From the NCBI GenBank assembly GCA_947179485.1, contig OX359246.1:27218001-27282000 (forward strand): 64,000 nucleotides of DNA, read 5' to 3'. Source of the DNA: Allacma fusca. Taxonomy: Eukaryota; Arthropoda; Collembola; Symphypleona; Sminthuridae. Below the pieces are notes generated by a model. That model saw nothing but the letters and a program-made list of their open reading frames with translations. It searched no databases and was not told where the DNA came from. Both the position numbers and the translations under genes were made by a program. Position 1 is the stretch's first letter, and every line of letters begins with the position of its first letter. This document shows positions 10,440-22,489 of this stretch, one piece after another.

Positions 10440-12900
10440 TCAGGAAATATTGAGGAGATAATTAAATTCTTAGGAACACTGTTACAACTATATCCATCGT
10501 ATCTTTATAGACGTATAGGAAAGGTCAGCCTTAATCCTCGATAGACGGGTAAATCCCAAAAACATGTGAGTTCTACAATATGCTCTTAAAATGTATGTAC
10601 ATTTGAAGAGTGAAACATATCTTTTGTACAGTTCGCAGCGGCGTTGTTAGAAATACTTAATGAGACCATGAACAGGGTTTCAATAAAAAAAGATTTACAC
10701 GAGTCATTTATGTCTTCCCCTTAGTTTGGAGGCAAAAACAGGTCTCCCTTTATTGTCCAATATCAAATTAAGTTTTACGGTCCCCGGGGTGGTGAACGGG
10801 AATCAAAGTTAGACGGATTTAAATATTTAGTTGTAATTTATTTTGAAATTTTATTTAAAAGAGTAAAATTTTCTAGAATTTCTTTTGGGCCTATTATTTG
10901 AAGGAAATTTTATGAGCTACCCAGGAAGGTAACTGATAGATTTATACTTTGACATTACAGATATTTATTTACAAAAACACTTTATTTTTACAGCAGTGAA
11001 GTGCTTATAGTGTAGCATATTGCTGTGATTTTGGTTAGTGAGGTTTTGTAGATGAAATTTAGGGAAATGTTTAGAAGTAATTACCTTTTTTGTAGCTATT
11101 TGTGTTCCTAATACTTCATCAGTTTTTTGCTCATTAAATACACGTTCTAGAAGGTTTGTGGCACACAATTTATTTGAAAAAATTGAAAATGCATCCAGGA
11201 CTGGAAAGCCATACAATAAGATTTTCGTTTCCTAATTACACGCTTTTGTAGTAATTTTTCTGTTCTCATTTCTGTTTTCGGTTTTTAAAATACAGTTTTT
11301 GGTTCAAACAGTTTTCACTCCAAGGGAATTCGGTTATGTTTAATAACGGTGTTCACATAGCTAATAAGTATGTACATATGTTTTAGTAAGTAGTTTAGCA
11401 AAAAATCATAGATTCAATTCATAATTTCAGTTTCGGGAAATCTTTTAGTACCGATTCCAGAAAATTCATAAAAACTTTCTTTCAGAATCCAAGAATGGGA
11501 GAAGCAACACGGCGCTCAGCACTTCTTCCTGCAATTTATGACATATTTCAGAGAGTGTAAATACCAAGTCTCAGAAAGTACTAATAATTTAATACAATTT
11601 CAAACTCATAAGATTTACTACAGCAAACCATTACGAAATGTATAATAATTGTTACAAACAATAAACAAAATGCGAGTATGTAATATATAATGTCGAGATC
11701 GGAATCACCTTTTACACTAATATAAAATACATTTGCTTGTTCAATGCACTTCAAAAGTGTAATTGGACGCATATTGCATTGGATTGCCGGTATGTGGAGA
11801 ACCGGCAGGCATCAAGATTTCAAAATTAAAAAATAACCGTATTTTACCCGTTTCTGTTTTCTCTTCCAATTTAATGGAAGCACATTTTTCGTCTTATTTC
11901 GTTTAAACGAAAAGTGTGTTTTTGGTTTACTTTTTTCTATCATATCTGTTCATTTTCTATATATTATGCATCATAAATAAAAATTTCAGACCCAAGCCCG
12001 ATTTTTTGAAATTTGAAGAAATTAATTCCATCACGACCCATAGCGCCAGCAATTGTAGTTTTATCGGCTCGGCCAACACCATACGGGCAGTAAAATTTAA
12101 TTACCTACCCGAAACCTTTGGAAATGGGTTTATGGTTAACCGTGGTTGAAGTTTCCCCGACGCACGTTAACTGTGAAAATGTGCATATATTTTATGTCAA
12201 CTAAAGGAAACCTCGGAACCAAACCCGGCCAAATGCATACATTAGGGGTTTACTTGCTTTGTTTTGCTTTTGTATTCATACTTTTAACAAGCAAAAATTA
12301 TTACAGTTTGCTTAAATAATTTCCCCCGCCTCAATTAACTTTGTTTCATTCAACTTCGTTTAGGTGACAGTTTGTTGTAGTTACATTTGTGTGAACACTT
12401 TTGAGCTACAGGTGAAGTGTAAATTCTATTGAAAGGGGAACAGCTTTAATTAATTGAATTAAGTTAGTGATTGGAATCTAATTGGTAAAAAACGTTGCCA
12501 ATAGGTTGAACTTGAAACATTGACGACGATTGGGATTAGGCTGGGGCGAGTTTAATTTGTTCAACGTTTTCCTGTCTCGATTGGAACATTGGTTTGAATG
12601 GGATTCTAGGAACTTTTATAGTTTTACAGTAATTAACGTTAGCCTAATTTCTTAAAAATATGTATTAATAAAAAAAGAGCTTCATAGGGTCTTCATTATA
12701 AAGGTGCATATGTAACTCATGAAGCTCGATTACCACCCCTAAAATACTCGTTTTGCATAACCAGCAGAGCTTCCCCGTTTTACGAACGGTTATAACAGCA
12801 AAACGAATCTATGTCTTAATCACATGTAACCCCGCTACTAGATGGAAATCACTATGTGGCGTTGAGTTTAAATAAATAAATATGTGAATTCTACCTTTCA
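10440..12900. other. Upstream of the protease; no supported gene
   Basis: This is where the missing 5' exons of the protease would be expected. I searched the minus strand for CGG-S and IVGG-like coding and found none. Open frames at 10965-11216 and 11581-11772 (minus) have no recognisable features. Confidence 0.4.
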
Positions 12901-12911
12901 TCCCAATAAGC

Positions 12912-14246
12912 CACTGCTGCCCTAGTCTAGTCAGACTTAACTAGGAAAGTCTAGACTTGACTAGACTAGGAAGCAAAATGAACGTTAAAGAATAGACTTG
13001 ACTTGACTACGAATGGTGTTACTATTATGTGACTTGACTAGAATAGACTAGGGCAACTTGCGAAAACACAGGATTTGACTAGACTTGACTTGGATGACTC
13101 CATGGAAAAGCTAGTCAAGTCTTAATTTATTACTTGAGGCTCCCTAATGTAGCTGAAAATCACAGCTAGAAAGCCCGAGTGAAATTCCAGTACCGTTTAC
13201 TGTGCTTAAGTAAGTACATGATTTTCGTTTCGACAGAATAAAACATGAAATTGTCCTCTAAGTCACGAAGAAATGTTTAGGGAAAACTAGTTTTTAGTGG
13301 CAGTTTCTTCCTCAACAATGCAAATTGATCATAATGAAAGGTACATTACATTTCCTACATTTCATTTTTGCAAAAAAATCTATTAGTACTCTTCAAATTT
13401 GCAACTAAAATTAAAAACACAATTATTTGGCATACGCTTTCCTTCTGGTGGAGGTCCTCGATCATAAACTTGTTGTGATTATGGCAGTTCACACTACACA
13501 AACTTCATTTTCTTGTACCAGGAAAAATACCTGGTATACCACATTGTACCAGGCACTTGTTGAACCTTGAATCCAGTTGGCGTTCTATTGGAGGAAATTT
13601 TATAACTCTACAACATATATAATCAGCGATTCCTGCGAGAGGCCCCTCCAATCCTAAGAGATTCTACCCACAAAACAAGTTTAGTCACTGCACTAGGAAT
13701 ATTTTCTATATTAATCTTTACCAATTTACAAAAGTTCCACTAATTATATTTTAACCGTGAGTGGGGATTTCATATACCAGATAATATCCCCACGTTAAAT
13801 CCCGATATATCAGATAGGAAATTTTAACCACTACTTTATAAACTGACAATTGTCGATTGCGCAAAAATCTTACTAAATATTATACTTATATTGATGTTGT
13901 AAACTATACGTGTGGTTTCTCATTTATACGTCATTACATGCAAATTAACATGAGTTAATTTTTTGCTAGATGTAGTCTCGAAAATCTGAAAAATTCTAAC
14001 TCAAGTTTTTGAAAATAACATTTTTCATACATTGCTAATCAAGACGAAGGAATTTTTGCAAAAACTATAATGTGACTAGGGGAATAGACTAGACGACTAG
14101 GGAACCAGCTGTAGAGACAAGACTAGGACTAGACTTGACTATTGCTACTTAAACGTATAGTTGACTTGACTAGACTTGACTAGTTGCGGCTCTAAACATT
14201 AAAGAGTAGACTAGACTTGACTAGGTAGCCGGGCGGGCAAGCACCG
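12912..14246. mobile_element. Candidate hAT-like element with GACTTGACTAGA subterminal arrays
   Basis: Two clusters of degenerate GACTTGACTAGA words (about 12921-13130 and 14070-14225) flank 940 bp of unrelated AT-rich DNA. The left cluster is preceded by CACTGCTGCC. The right cluster, read from the other strand, is preceded by CGGTGCTTGCC, an imperfect match. Ends beginning CA-TG with repeated subterminal words suit hAT elements. No 8-bp target duplication and no transposase were seen, so the borders are tentative and two separate arrays remain possible. Confidence 0.35.
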
Positions 14247-14759
14247 CTACAACTGAAAACACGTTTTTAACACTAAGACGGATTCAGTGATGTCTCAAAA
14301 TAAGATTAATTACTGCTTCAACTGTTATTCAAGAAAGTTATTAGAAATTGGTGTTGAGTGTGTTGTGACATGGTTCATTATAAATGATAAACCGACATAT
14401 TTTCGGAAAATATTGACTGTTAAATCATATCTCTACGAAATAAATTGAGCTAAAACATTTTAAAATGAATTATTTCATACGTAAAATATTTGAGCTAATG
14501 TGTTCTCATACTACTTTAAATTTATATTTCCTGCTGCTGTCGGACCTCTGACCTGAACTTCTCAAGGCTTCTTTGAGAATTATAGGCAGCCTAGCTCCGG
14601 TGGTTCATGGCTCCCGGTAAAGCCTATGAAATTTCCTACCGAATTCGAGCAAATTTATTTGAGAATAAACAATTTCTAACTTTGAAAAGTTAAGTATCCA
14701 AAAATATCCTAAAATATAATACATATAGATATACATACATAAAATATTTTAAATTTACA

Positions 14760-15325
14760 ATTGATTTCTATTTATAGACGGAAGTTTTAATTTTACGCTT
14801 GGGTTTCAAGATTGCACTCAAGTTTTAATTTGAGTTTCCAGTTTACAATCAAATGTGAAGTTTACTCTGGAGTTTTAATTCTGGATTTGGATTTCATGCT
14901 TGTTCACGATTTTAATTCTAGAGTATATAGTTTCAAGTTCACATTTGAGTTATAATTTTACACTCGAGTTTCAAGAATACATTGGCATTTTAATTCCAGG
15001 CTCAAATTTCATGTTCGCATTTGAATATTAGTAATAGTAAACTCGAGTTTCATGTAAACATGTCTTTATTTTGCAACTCGAAAAACAAATATTTACACTT
15101 CGCTGTTTTTAGTTTCGGTAAAAAATTTAAAACTTTCAACAAAATTTTAGTTTGAAACTCGAGTTCTAACTATAAACTCGAATTTTAATTCTCGAATCGA
15201 GGCTCAAGTTTTAAATCGAACTTTAAATCGGAATTCCAGTATAAAATTTCAGCTTGAATAGTTGTAATTTCTAAATTCGAGCATCACGTATCAACTCGAA
15301 TCATAATTGGGAACTCGAGACATGG
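14760..15325. repeat. Degenerate tandem array with an ACTCGAGTTTTAATTC-like core
   Basis: At least fifteen diverged copies of a short unit (roughly 20-30 bases, core AACTCGAG/TTTTAATTC) follow each other, with CTCGAG recurring at several points. Unit length is variable and copies are far diverged, pointing to an old minisatellite. No terminal inverted repeats were seen around it. Confidence 0.5.
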
Positions 15326-16565
15326 AAGCGGTACAAGTGTTTAATTAAGTACAGAAGAACACGTATATTAGGTGTAATTAAGGATTGCACCATTTCCCGC
15401 ACCCGAACATTGTTCATAAACTAACCATTCCCAAACGTTTTCGGAAATGATTTTGAATAACACATTTCATTCCTGGATGAGAGGAAATTTAGCGTTAAGT
15501 TTCCGTGCCTTAGTCATCTGAATTCGACGATGCAAATTTGAACACACTGACACCATGTAAAGATGCCCATGATAATCTTTACTGGATCATCAGCCTCAAG
15601 CCTCTCATTACAGAAAATCAAGTGTATTTTTAATTGATTCAAAATTATAACTCTCAAATAGATAAATCCATCATCACCCCCCCCCCAAATTATGTAAAAG
15701 ATTCCCACACCCCCGTAAGCCCATATACAAACAAGTAAAATGTAAAATTCAATTTTGACAGTCCGAGTCACACAGATTTGAAAGTATACCAAATCAGTAA
15801 AATGGTAATTAGGGAAATTAAATCAACGAGAAGTTAGAGTAAAATAAATTACGGTAGTAAGGACTGGTTTGATTTAATTCTTGAGTCTTGCATTGAGCTC
15901 ACTATAGTTTGCTAAAACATGTATATTGTTACGACATTATTAGAATAACCATAGTTGTTATTATTGAGTCAAACAATTATTACTAGTTTTAGAAATAATG
16001 AATTATAATATTACGAAAGATATTAACCAACGCTTACTACACGATGCTTACCTAACTAAACGACTACCATCTATTCTGTTGAATAAATTAAGGGAGGTCA
16101 TTCCAGGCTTCACTCTTGACATAGCTTGACCAATCTTTATTACTCTCCACCACTGAGCCACCCTACACTACCTTTACATTACACATTCTAGTGATCTTAC
16201 AATATACATAAGTACTATGTACTACACTACAAGTATTCGCAGGCTTTAGATTTAAACATTTGGTCTTTCACCGATGGTTTTTGATGTCAAAAATACTTCA
16301 AGCGTGTACTAATGGTTATGATTTTCCTTTATGAGCCATTTCGTATAAAAATGTCCAATGTAAATGTAACAGTGTACCATATATATTTTCTTCTCCTAGC
16401 CCAAATAGGGCACAAGGACACAAAATATGTGTTTCCCACATTTTGGAGCACATTCTTTTCCTGAGTTTTCTAAATTTGTTTCACTCATTCAGATCAAAAC
16501 TTGAGGTCAGAAGCCTCAATTGCAATTATTAACGATTACTTCATGAAGCATCTACTCAATTAATT
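15326..16565. other. Intergenic, no supported feature
   Basis: AT-rich spacer with a C homopolymer run near 15680. The minus-strand frame 15514-15792 crosses that run and looks spurious. Confidence 0.4.
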
Positions 16566-16572
16566 ATTACAG

Positions 16573-16692
16573 TTAATGATTATATAATTAAAAATACACA
16601 ACTAACGATTACATAATTAAAAATACACAACTAACGATTACATAATTAAAAATACACAACTAACGATTATATATTTAAACATACACAACTGA
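16573..16692. repeat. Minisatellite, 29-bp unit, about four copies
   Basis: The unit contains ACTAACGATTACATAATTAA followed by AAATACACA. The two inner copies are nearly identical and the outer ones diverged, so the array probably expanded recently. Confidence 0.8.
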
Positions 16693-19600
16693 TGATTTGA
16701 AGATTGTTGATTTTTAATCGTTAATCGCTGATCATTAATTACGATTATTAGTCTTTGAATTATCGACCAATTTCGTTTGTATACATACTCAGATTGACCC
16801 TCATTATTTAGGAATCAAAGTTTATAGCTTCACGTGAATTTAAAAATTTCAGATTTTAAAAATGATTTAACATCACAAAATTTAAGTTTCCCAGGTCCCT
16901 GTAAAAGTATTAATTTTGATAAACGAACATTTACATACATAATTAGACAATGTAGCTTTGTGAAGGTGCTTAATACGAGATAATACCCAAAATAGGGTTA
17001 GGATTTTCTGATAATTCTGCTGAGGCATAATTCCGTACAACATGGATTTGGACGTTCAGGGCCTTAGCAGAATGGGTGAAAATAGGTATAAATAGCGTTG
17101 TATACAACGCGGTTCCACTGCTTGGGAAAGGTCTCATTGTATAAAAATGCAATTTTTAGGGTCAATCCGAGTTTAGCAGTAATCCACACAATTGACAATG
17201 AAGAAAATCAGATGGGTCACAGTTATTGAGAATTCCTGCACAGCAGTTCTGAAAGCTTCCTTGTAAGATCATTTTTAAATGAGGGTGTCACTGCTGTGAC
17301 TTTTGTGGTAGTGAGGTGAGCTAAGGCATGCAAGTCATGATGGTTAATATATGAGATCATATGACCATATTATAATAATTAAATTTACTGACCGAGCTAG
17401 CATAACCATTTACATTCATACAATCAAATTGCCTTTGAGTATTGATCAGTAATTAATTATAGTTGTGGGTGACATTTTGTTGCGCGGTATTAGTTTTCAA
17501 AAGGTTGTGTAGGAAGCGCAAGTTGTTAAGAATAAAATAAAATAGTTTTCGGCCTTTGTTCATCATTCCTTATAATGATATTGCAGATACGATAAAAAAT
17601 TAATTATTAATTGTGCTATAGAGACAGGTTTGTAATATTTGTTCTTTGGCGTAAGTAACAAAGGTTCCCTGTTATTTCAAGGGTCATTATAATCTGAATC
17701 TTAAAGGCTATTAGTAGCTTCTCTGTCTCATTTGAAATTTTCCGTTAAGACATATTTTGTATGGAATAGTTAAGCAATGATCATTTTCAAAATGCAAGTA
17801 CAATTATGCTATAAGTAAAGTGCTTAAATATTGAGCTGGTTCAGAAACACATCCTTAAACATTGATACAGTAAATATTTATTGATTACTGCATCTTTGAT
17901 TCTGTCAGCTTGGTTTAGCAGGTTATGTCATGTATGTATGTTGTTTAGATTATTGCAATTTTTTTACTAATTTTTCCTGCACTGCAACCTCCAAATTTGA
18001 TATTCCAAATATTTTGTGTACATATGTATCCTAGGTTGCTGTGTGTAAAAACCAACAGTCCATTCTAGCTCACAATCAGCGCACAGAGGCGTAGTGCAGA
18101 CTTTTTCTTTAAATAATAATCAAATTTTGATCCAAAATTGAAACTAACCAACCAATCCAGTTGATATTTTAGAAACTTGCTCAGTTCTTATACGTACTAA
18201 ACTTTTCTCATTGTTAAACGCTCTTTTATACAATTTTTCATTAATTCCAAACTGACAGATTGGTATCATCAGTTCTACTTAAAACCCAATGTTTTCTTTC
18301 TGGGTAGCGTGCACAACAATACAATAAACAATTTAGTTTCAATTGGAATTCACATGCGATTTTATTGTTAGCAGCATCAAGTAATTAACTTTACAGAAAA
18401 AATGACAGAATTTTGTAACTGGAATGACTCGAACACATGCAAATTGAAGCACTTGTAGTCATATCGCTGCATGCTCATCGCTCCCTTGTTAATCGATTGT
18501 ATTTTGTAAGTACACAAGATGATGTGATGAAGATTCTTAATTAGTAGTTGAATAATTCAGTAATATATTTTTATAATATATTCCTTCATTTCCTGATTTA
18601 CTGTAATTTCCCAACTTTTTTTACCCCAAGCCTCTTGTTAATAATTAGGTTCCGTATTTTTAACAATAATAATTTAATGTATAAAATTTTCTTTTATATA
18701 AAATTATTTGTAAATGAAAACAACTTCAGGAAATGGAATACGACAGTGCACGATCCAATAGAGAAACAACCACATGGCTGCACCTTATCCTCATGTCATG
18801 ATGATTATCTGAAACCCTAACGAGATTTTTTATTTCTTATCCGCCCGTAAACTGTGATAGGATCCATGCAATTTATAAATAGTTGGCACAACTACTGATC
18901 AAAATTATATGCACAACCACATATGTACATACATAGATATATAAGGTCATTTCTCATCATATGTCCTGCTCTTACAATTATTATAGAGCGAGTGTACACA
19001 CTGTAAACTGTATACAGAATATAACACGTTAATGTCTCCATTTCGATAGCTCCTGACAAATTGTAATGATGTGCTGTACGATTTTATTTCCTCCCTCAAA
19101 TGAGGGATTGCTTGCAGGAAAAGAATCTAGAAAACTACATACTCATATGATAAGAATCAGTACAATAATAATTGATGGATTACACAGCCGATTTATCAAT
19201 CCAATTAGTTCCCCTGAGTGAATAATTCATACGTCTCATACTGCGAGTAGCAGGTACATCTGTATCCTGCGTTTACCTTCATATTTTTGACGAGTTGGAA
19301 GTGCTGAAATCCCCGGATGGAAAGGGATATAAACGTGGCTCACAACATGTCTGCCTCTGCATTCATACATGCATAAATTTTGCTCATGCTTCCAATAGAA
19401 CGTGAAGCATGTAATAAAACCAATAGATTTCTTTCCCCACCCACACTCAAGACTCCTGTGACCATGTCACCTATAATGAAGACAAGGCTGTAACCTGCAG
19501 AGAAATTCTCAAGTCTCTTATATATCCCATACAGAGCAGGCACATATGTACATACAATACTGCTATATGTACACATACGTGCTCATGTGGAGAGAGATCA

Positions 19601-20267
19601 TTTCATTGAGAGAAACTCCGCTTTACTCCTGCCATACATACAAAGGTCTGGGGACCAACACCATCGTAAAAAAAATAATTCGCAAAGGAATAACTCCTTT
19701 TTTTATTTTCCTCACCAGAATAATTATTGCCCACACAAAACAAGTTGCAATGTCACCCGTGGGTGTTGTCAACATGTTCAATATTTAATCGCCACTTACT
19801 GTAATGACAAGTTCACACTTACATAGAGACAATAAAGTTTACGGGCTTCCTCCTTCCACTGCACTGTCTCTGTATCTCCATGAAATATATACAGCCTTAT
19901 AACAGTAAATATATCCTTCAGTAATAATAATTATATCTACTGTATAAACCTATAACTTTATTTTTGAAGATATCCCATACAGAATAAAAGACACCCATGG
20001 AGTTAATACATAATTAATGGAAGCTAGAAATAATAAGGAAAGTCTCCTCTGGAGCCTAAACAATCTTTCAAAAATAAATGTGTCCCTTTTACAGGACATC
20101 GGTGGAATAGATCCTTGATTCAAAATATACAATCCTTGCAAATATTATGTTAAAATCCTATTTCCCTGTTTTTTTTTCCCTTTACCACGAAAGAAGAGCC
20201 ACTCACCCAGCAAATCTGGTAGGAATAAAAGAGTTGACTATTTTGGTTTTATGACTTCGACATATGT
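16693..20267. other. Intergenic, no supported gene
   Basis: AT-rich spacer with small open frames only. A weak tRNA-like patch at 18400-18490 was examined and not accepted. Confidence 0.4.
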
Positions 20268-20951
20268 ATGAGTCATTCGTTCGGGTCCTCGAATGAAAAA
20301 TTCAGAATAATTTGTTGGATTACGTGTCTTTTTTCCTATATGTACCTACAAGTGTATGTATGTGCACCTTTAGGTTCTGTAACAAGTTACACAATCATAA
20401 CAGACTCTCCTTCCCAGAATCATCTCCACACATCCGAGTTCCAAGAATGCTCCACAAAATCTCCAAATGAATACTTATTTGTAACGAGAACAGCTGGGAG
20501 TAATTACTGTATTTATTTCGGAGTATTACAAGTAAAAGAGGATTTTAAAATAGAAGTTCATTTCCTTCAGAAAAAATTAATTAAGTACTACATGCTAAAG
20601 CCTATAGGAGTCGAATTTATGAAAATGAGGACTTCTGGTCTTGAGGATATCATTATTATTATAGAATCCTCTTCTTATGTTATACGTCCACAAAAAATTA
20701 CTCACTGCCTTATTACCTTGTCTTTGAACTTTCACTTGTGGGGAGTAAATGACACAATACTAGTAATCACAGGAGGGGGATGGAGGGATGATATCATAGC
20801 TCCAATCGACACTGGACTGTCATCGTCACTCTTTCTCACTCTGAACATGCCCGGCTTTATTTGGACATTTGATTTTGCCTTGCCAATTCTGTCTCAAGAC
20901 AATTTGCATAAATTCAGTGCTCCCAGCTTCAAAGCTCCTGCGTCCAAATAA
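20268..20951 (+). CDS. Unrecognised single-exon ORF, 227 codons (uncertain)
   Basis: This is the longest open frame outside the recognised genes. It starts at an ATG and has a hydrophobic stretch near the N-terminus (IICWITCLFSYMYLQVYV, about residues 14-31) that could be a signal or membrane anchor. The remainder mixes beta-prone hydrophobic stretches with several Cys. I recognise no domain. A frame this long is unlikely by chance in AT-rich DNA, but no promoter, splice site or homologue supports it. The opposite strand also has a fairly open frame over the last 300 bases, bounded by an acceptor-like and a donor-like site, so an exon on the minus strand is an alternative. I do not assign a function. 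Confidence 0.25.
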   Translation: MSHSFGSSNEKFRIICWITCLFSYMYLQVYVCAPLGSVTSYTIITDSPSQNHLHTSEFQECSTKSPNEYLFVTRTAGSNYCIYFGVLQVKEDFKIEVHFLQKKLIKYYMLKPIGVEFMKMRTSGLEDIIIIIESSSYVIRPQKITHCLITLSLNFHLWGVNDTILVITGGGWRDDIIAPIDTGLSSSLFLTLNMPGFIWTFDFALPILSQDNLHKFSAPSFKAPASK

Positions 20952-22441
20952 ATAGCGCCCAAAGGACAGGGGAAAGATTATGGTTTTATCTTTCTATCTT
21001 ATTATACATGCGTGTGTGTATGTTTGGAAGTCCCATAAAAAATAGATAAGCACTCGTACATTTTATATTAGGACTATCTTTATTATATTAGGGATATGGG
21101 CTAGACTGTTATGTATCTACAGGTATATGCATATTAAGCATTTAAACATATTAAATGATACATCTCCACTCACAGGATTCCCTTCTTGTGGCATAAAAGG
21201 ACTGATTTATCGAGCGGTGGGAACCTCCATAATACAATCCCATGATGGTTATTAAAAGGCTAATAAATATGGTTAAAGTTGCTAAAGAGTCCGTATAGCC
21301 CCTTCCACACGGAGAGATCCTCATGGTGAGTGTACATATATTCGAGCTGGGAAATTACATGCCTCTTCATGTAATGCCTACATAACGCCCATCACGTCCA
21401 ACATAAGTAATTCCTTCCCTCTCGCCCACCTCCCGAACATTCCAATCTGAATCACTGCATCTCTCTCCATTCATTTAGCACTTGATCTAATCATCAATTT
21501 TTTTAACATAGCTAATAGCCCTAAAAATCCAGTAAATGAGAAAAAATCCCTGATCAAAAAAGGGTATAAACAACTTTTTGCTAAATAGTTTTCCTACCCG
21601 TTAAATCCTATCATTATTTTCAAAAAATCTATCAATTCCATTAAATGGATTTTGGAAGAACTCTGTTATCCTAAAATATTGAGAGATCAAAATAAAACCA
21701 AGTTTTGTTAAAGGCCAGTAGGACATATAAATATGTAGAATCTATGGTTATTATGTACGGACACATTGAGGATTGATAACTGCCAAGGTCAGATTTCAAG
21801 TCAAATCTGCACTCATTTGCAAAATTGAAGTTGACGTAAAATCAAAAGTCAATTTCCTATCATTAATCATGGGAGTAAAATTAAATTGGAGCATTGAAGG
21901 AATATCTTCCACGTGGATTACATTCTGAGTCTATCCTCCCCCGCGTTTCTTCCTATCTCCCTCCTTATATATATGCATAACTCCTCCATTACATATATGT
22001 GTGTATATCCAGTATCTATAGATACTTATATATGTATCTAAAGATTTCCAACCTTGTGTTATCACCCGCCCTCACACAAATCCATCCTGTCTTCCAAACA
22101 TATAATCACAAAGAGCTGAGTGAAACAAACACCCAAGAGAATTGAGAAACATTCACAAACATATGTACATGACTTCATCCTCTGACGGAGCGGAGTAACA
22201 TCTTATACACTTGTAACTATATATCTATAGGTAGGTATATTCATATATTTATTTACATACATACATATGTGTACATGTAATATATTTATATGCAAAAGAT
22301 ACTCCTCAGCAACAACGGTTTCAGACCCCGCTCGCTTATTTTGCCAATCCAAAAACCCAACCAGATGCAATGGTTTCACTTTAATTTGTCTTCCCACACA
22401 GAGAACAACACACGCAAATAAAATAAATATGACACACTTTT

Positions 22442-22444
<3 letters not shown>

Positions 22445-22486
<42 letters not shown>
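22445..22486. repeat. (CT)n microsatellite
   Basis: About twenty CT units in an almost uninterrupted run. Confidence 0.95.

Positions 22487-22489
<3 letters not shown>

Noticed and set aside
18400-18490. tRNA- or SINE-like patch on the minus strand (B-box-like GTTCGAGTC)
   Set aside because: The acceptor stem does not pair, the A-box is poor and no clear cloverleaf forms. One B-box match alone is expected by chance.
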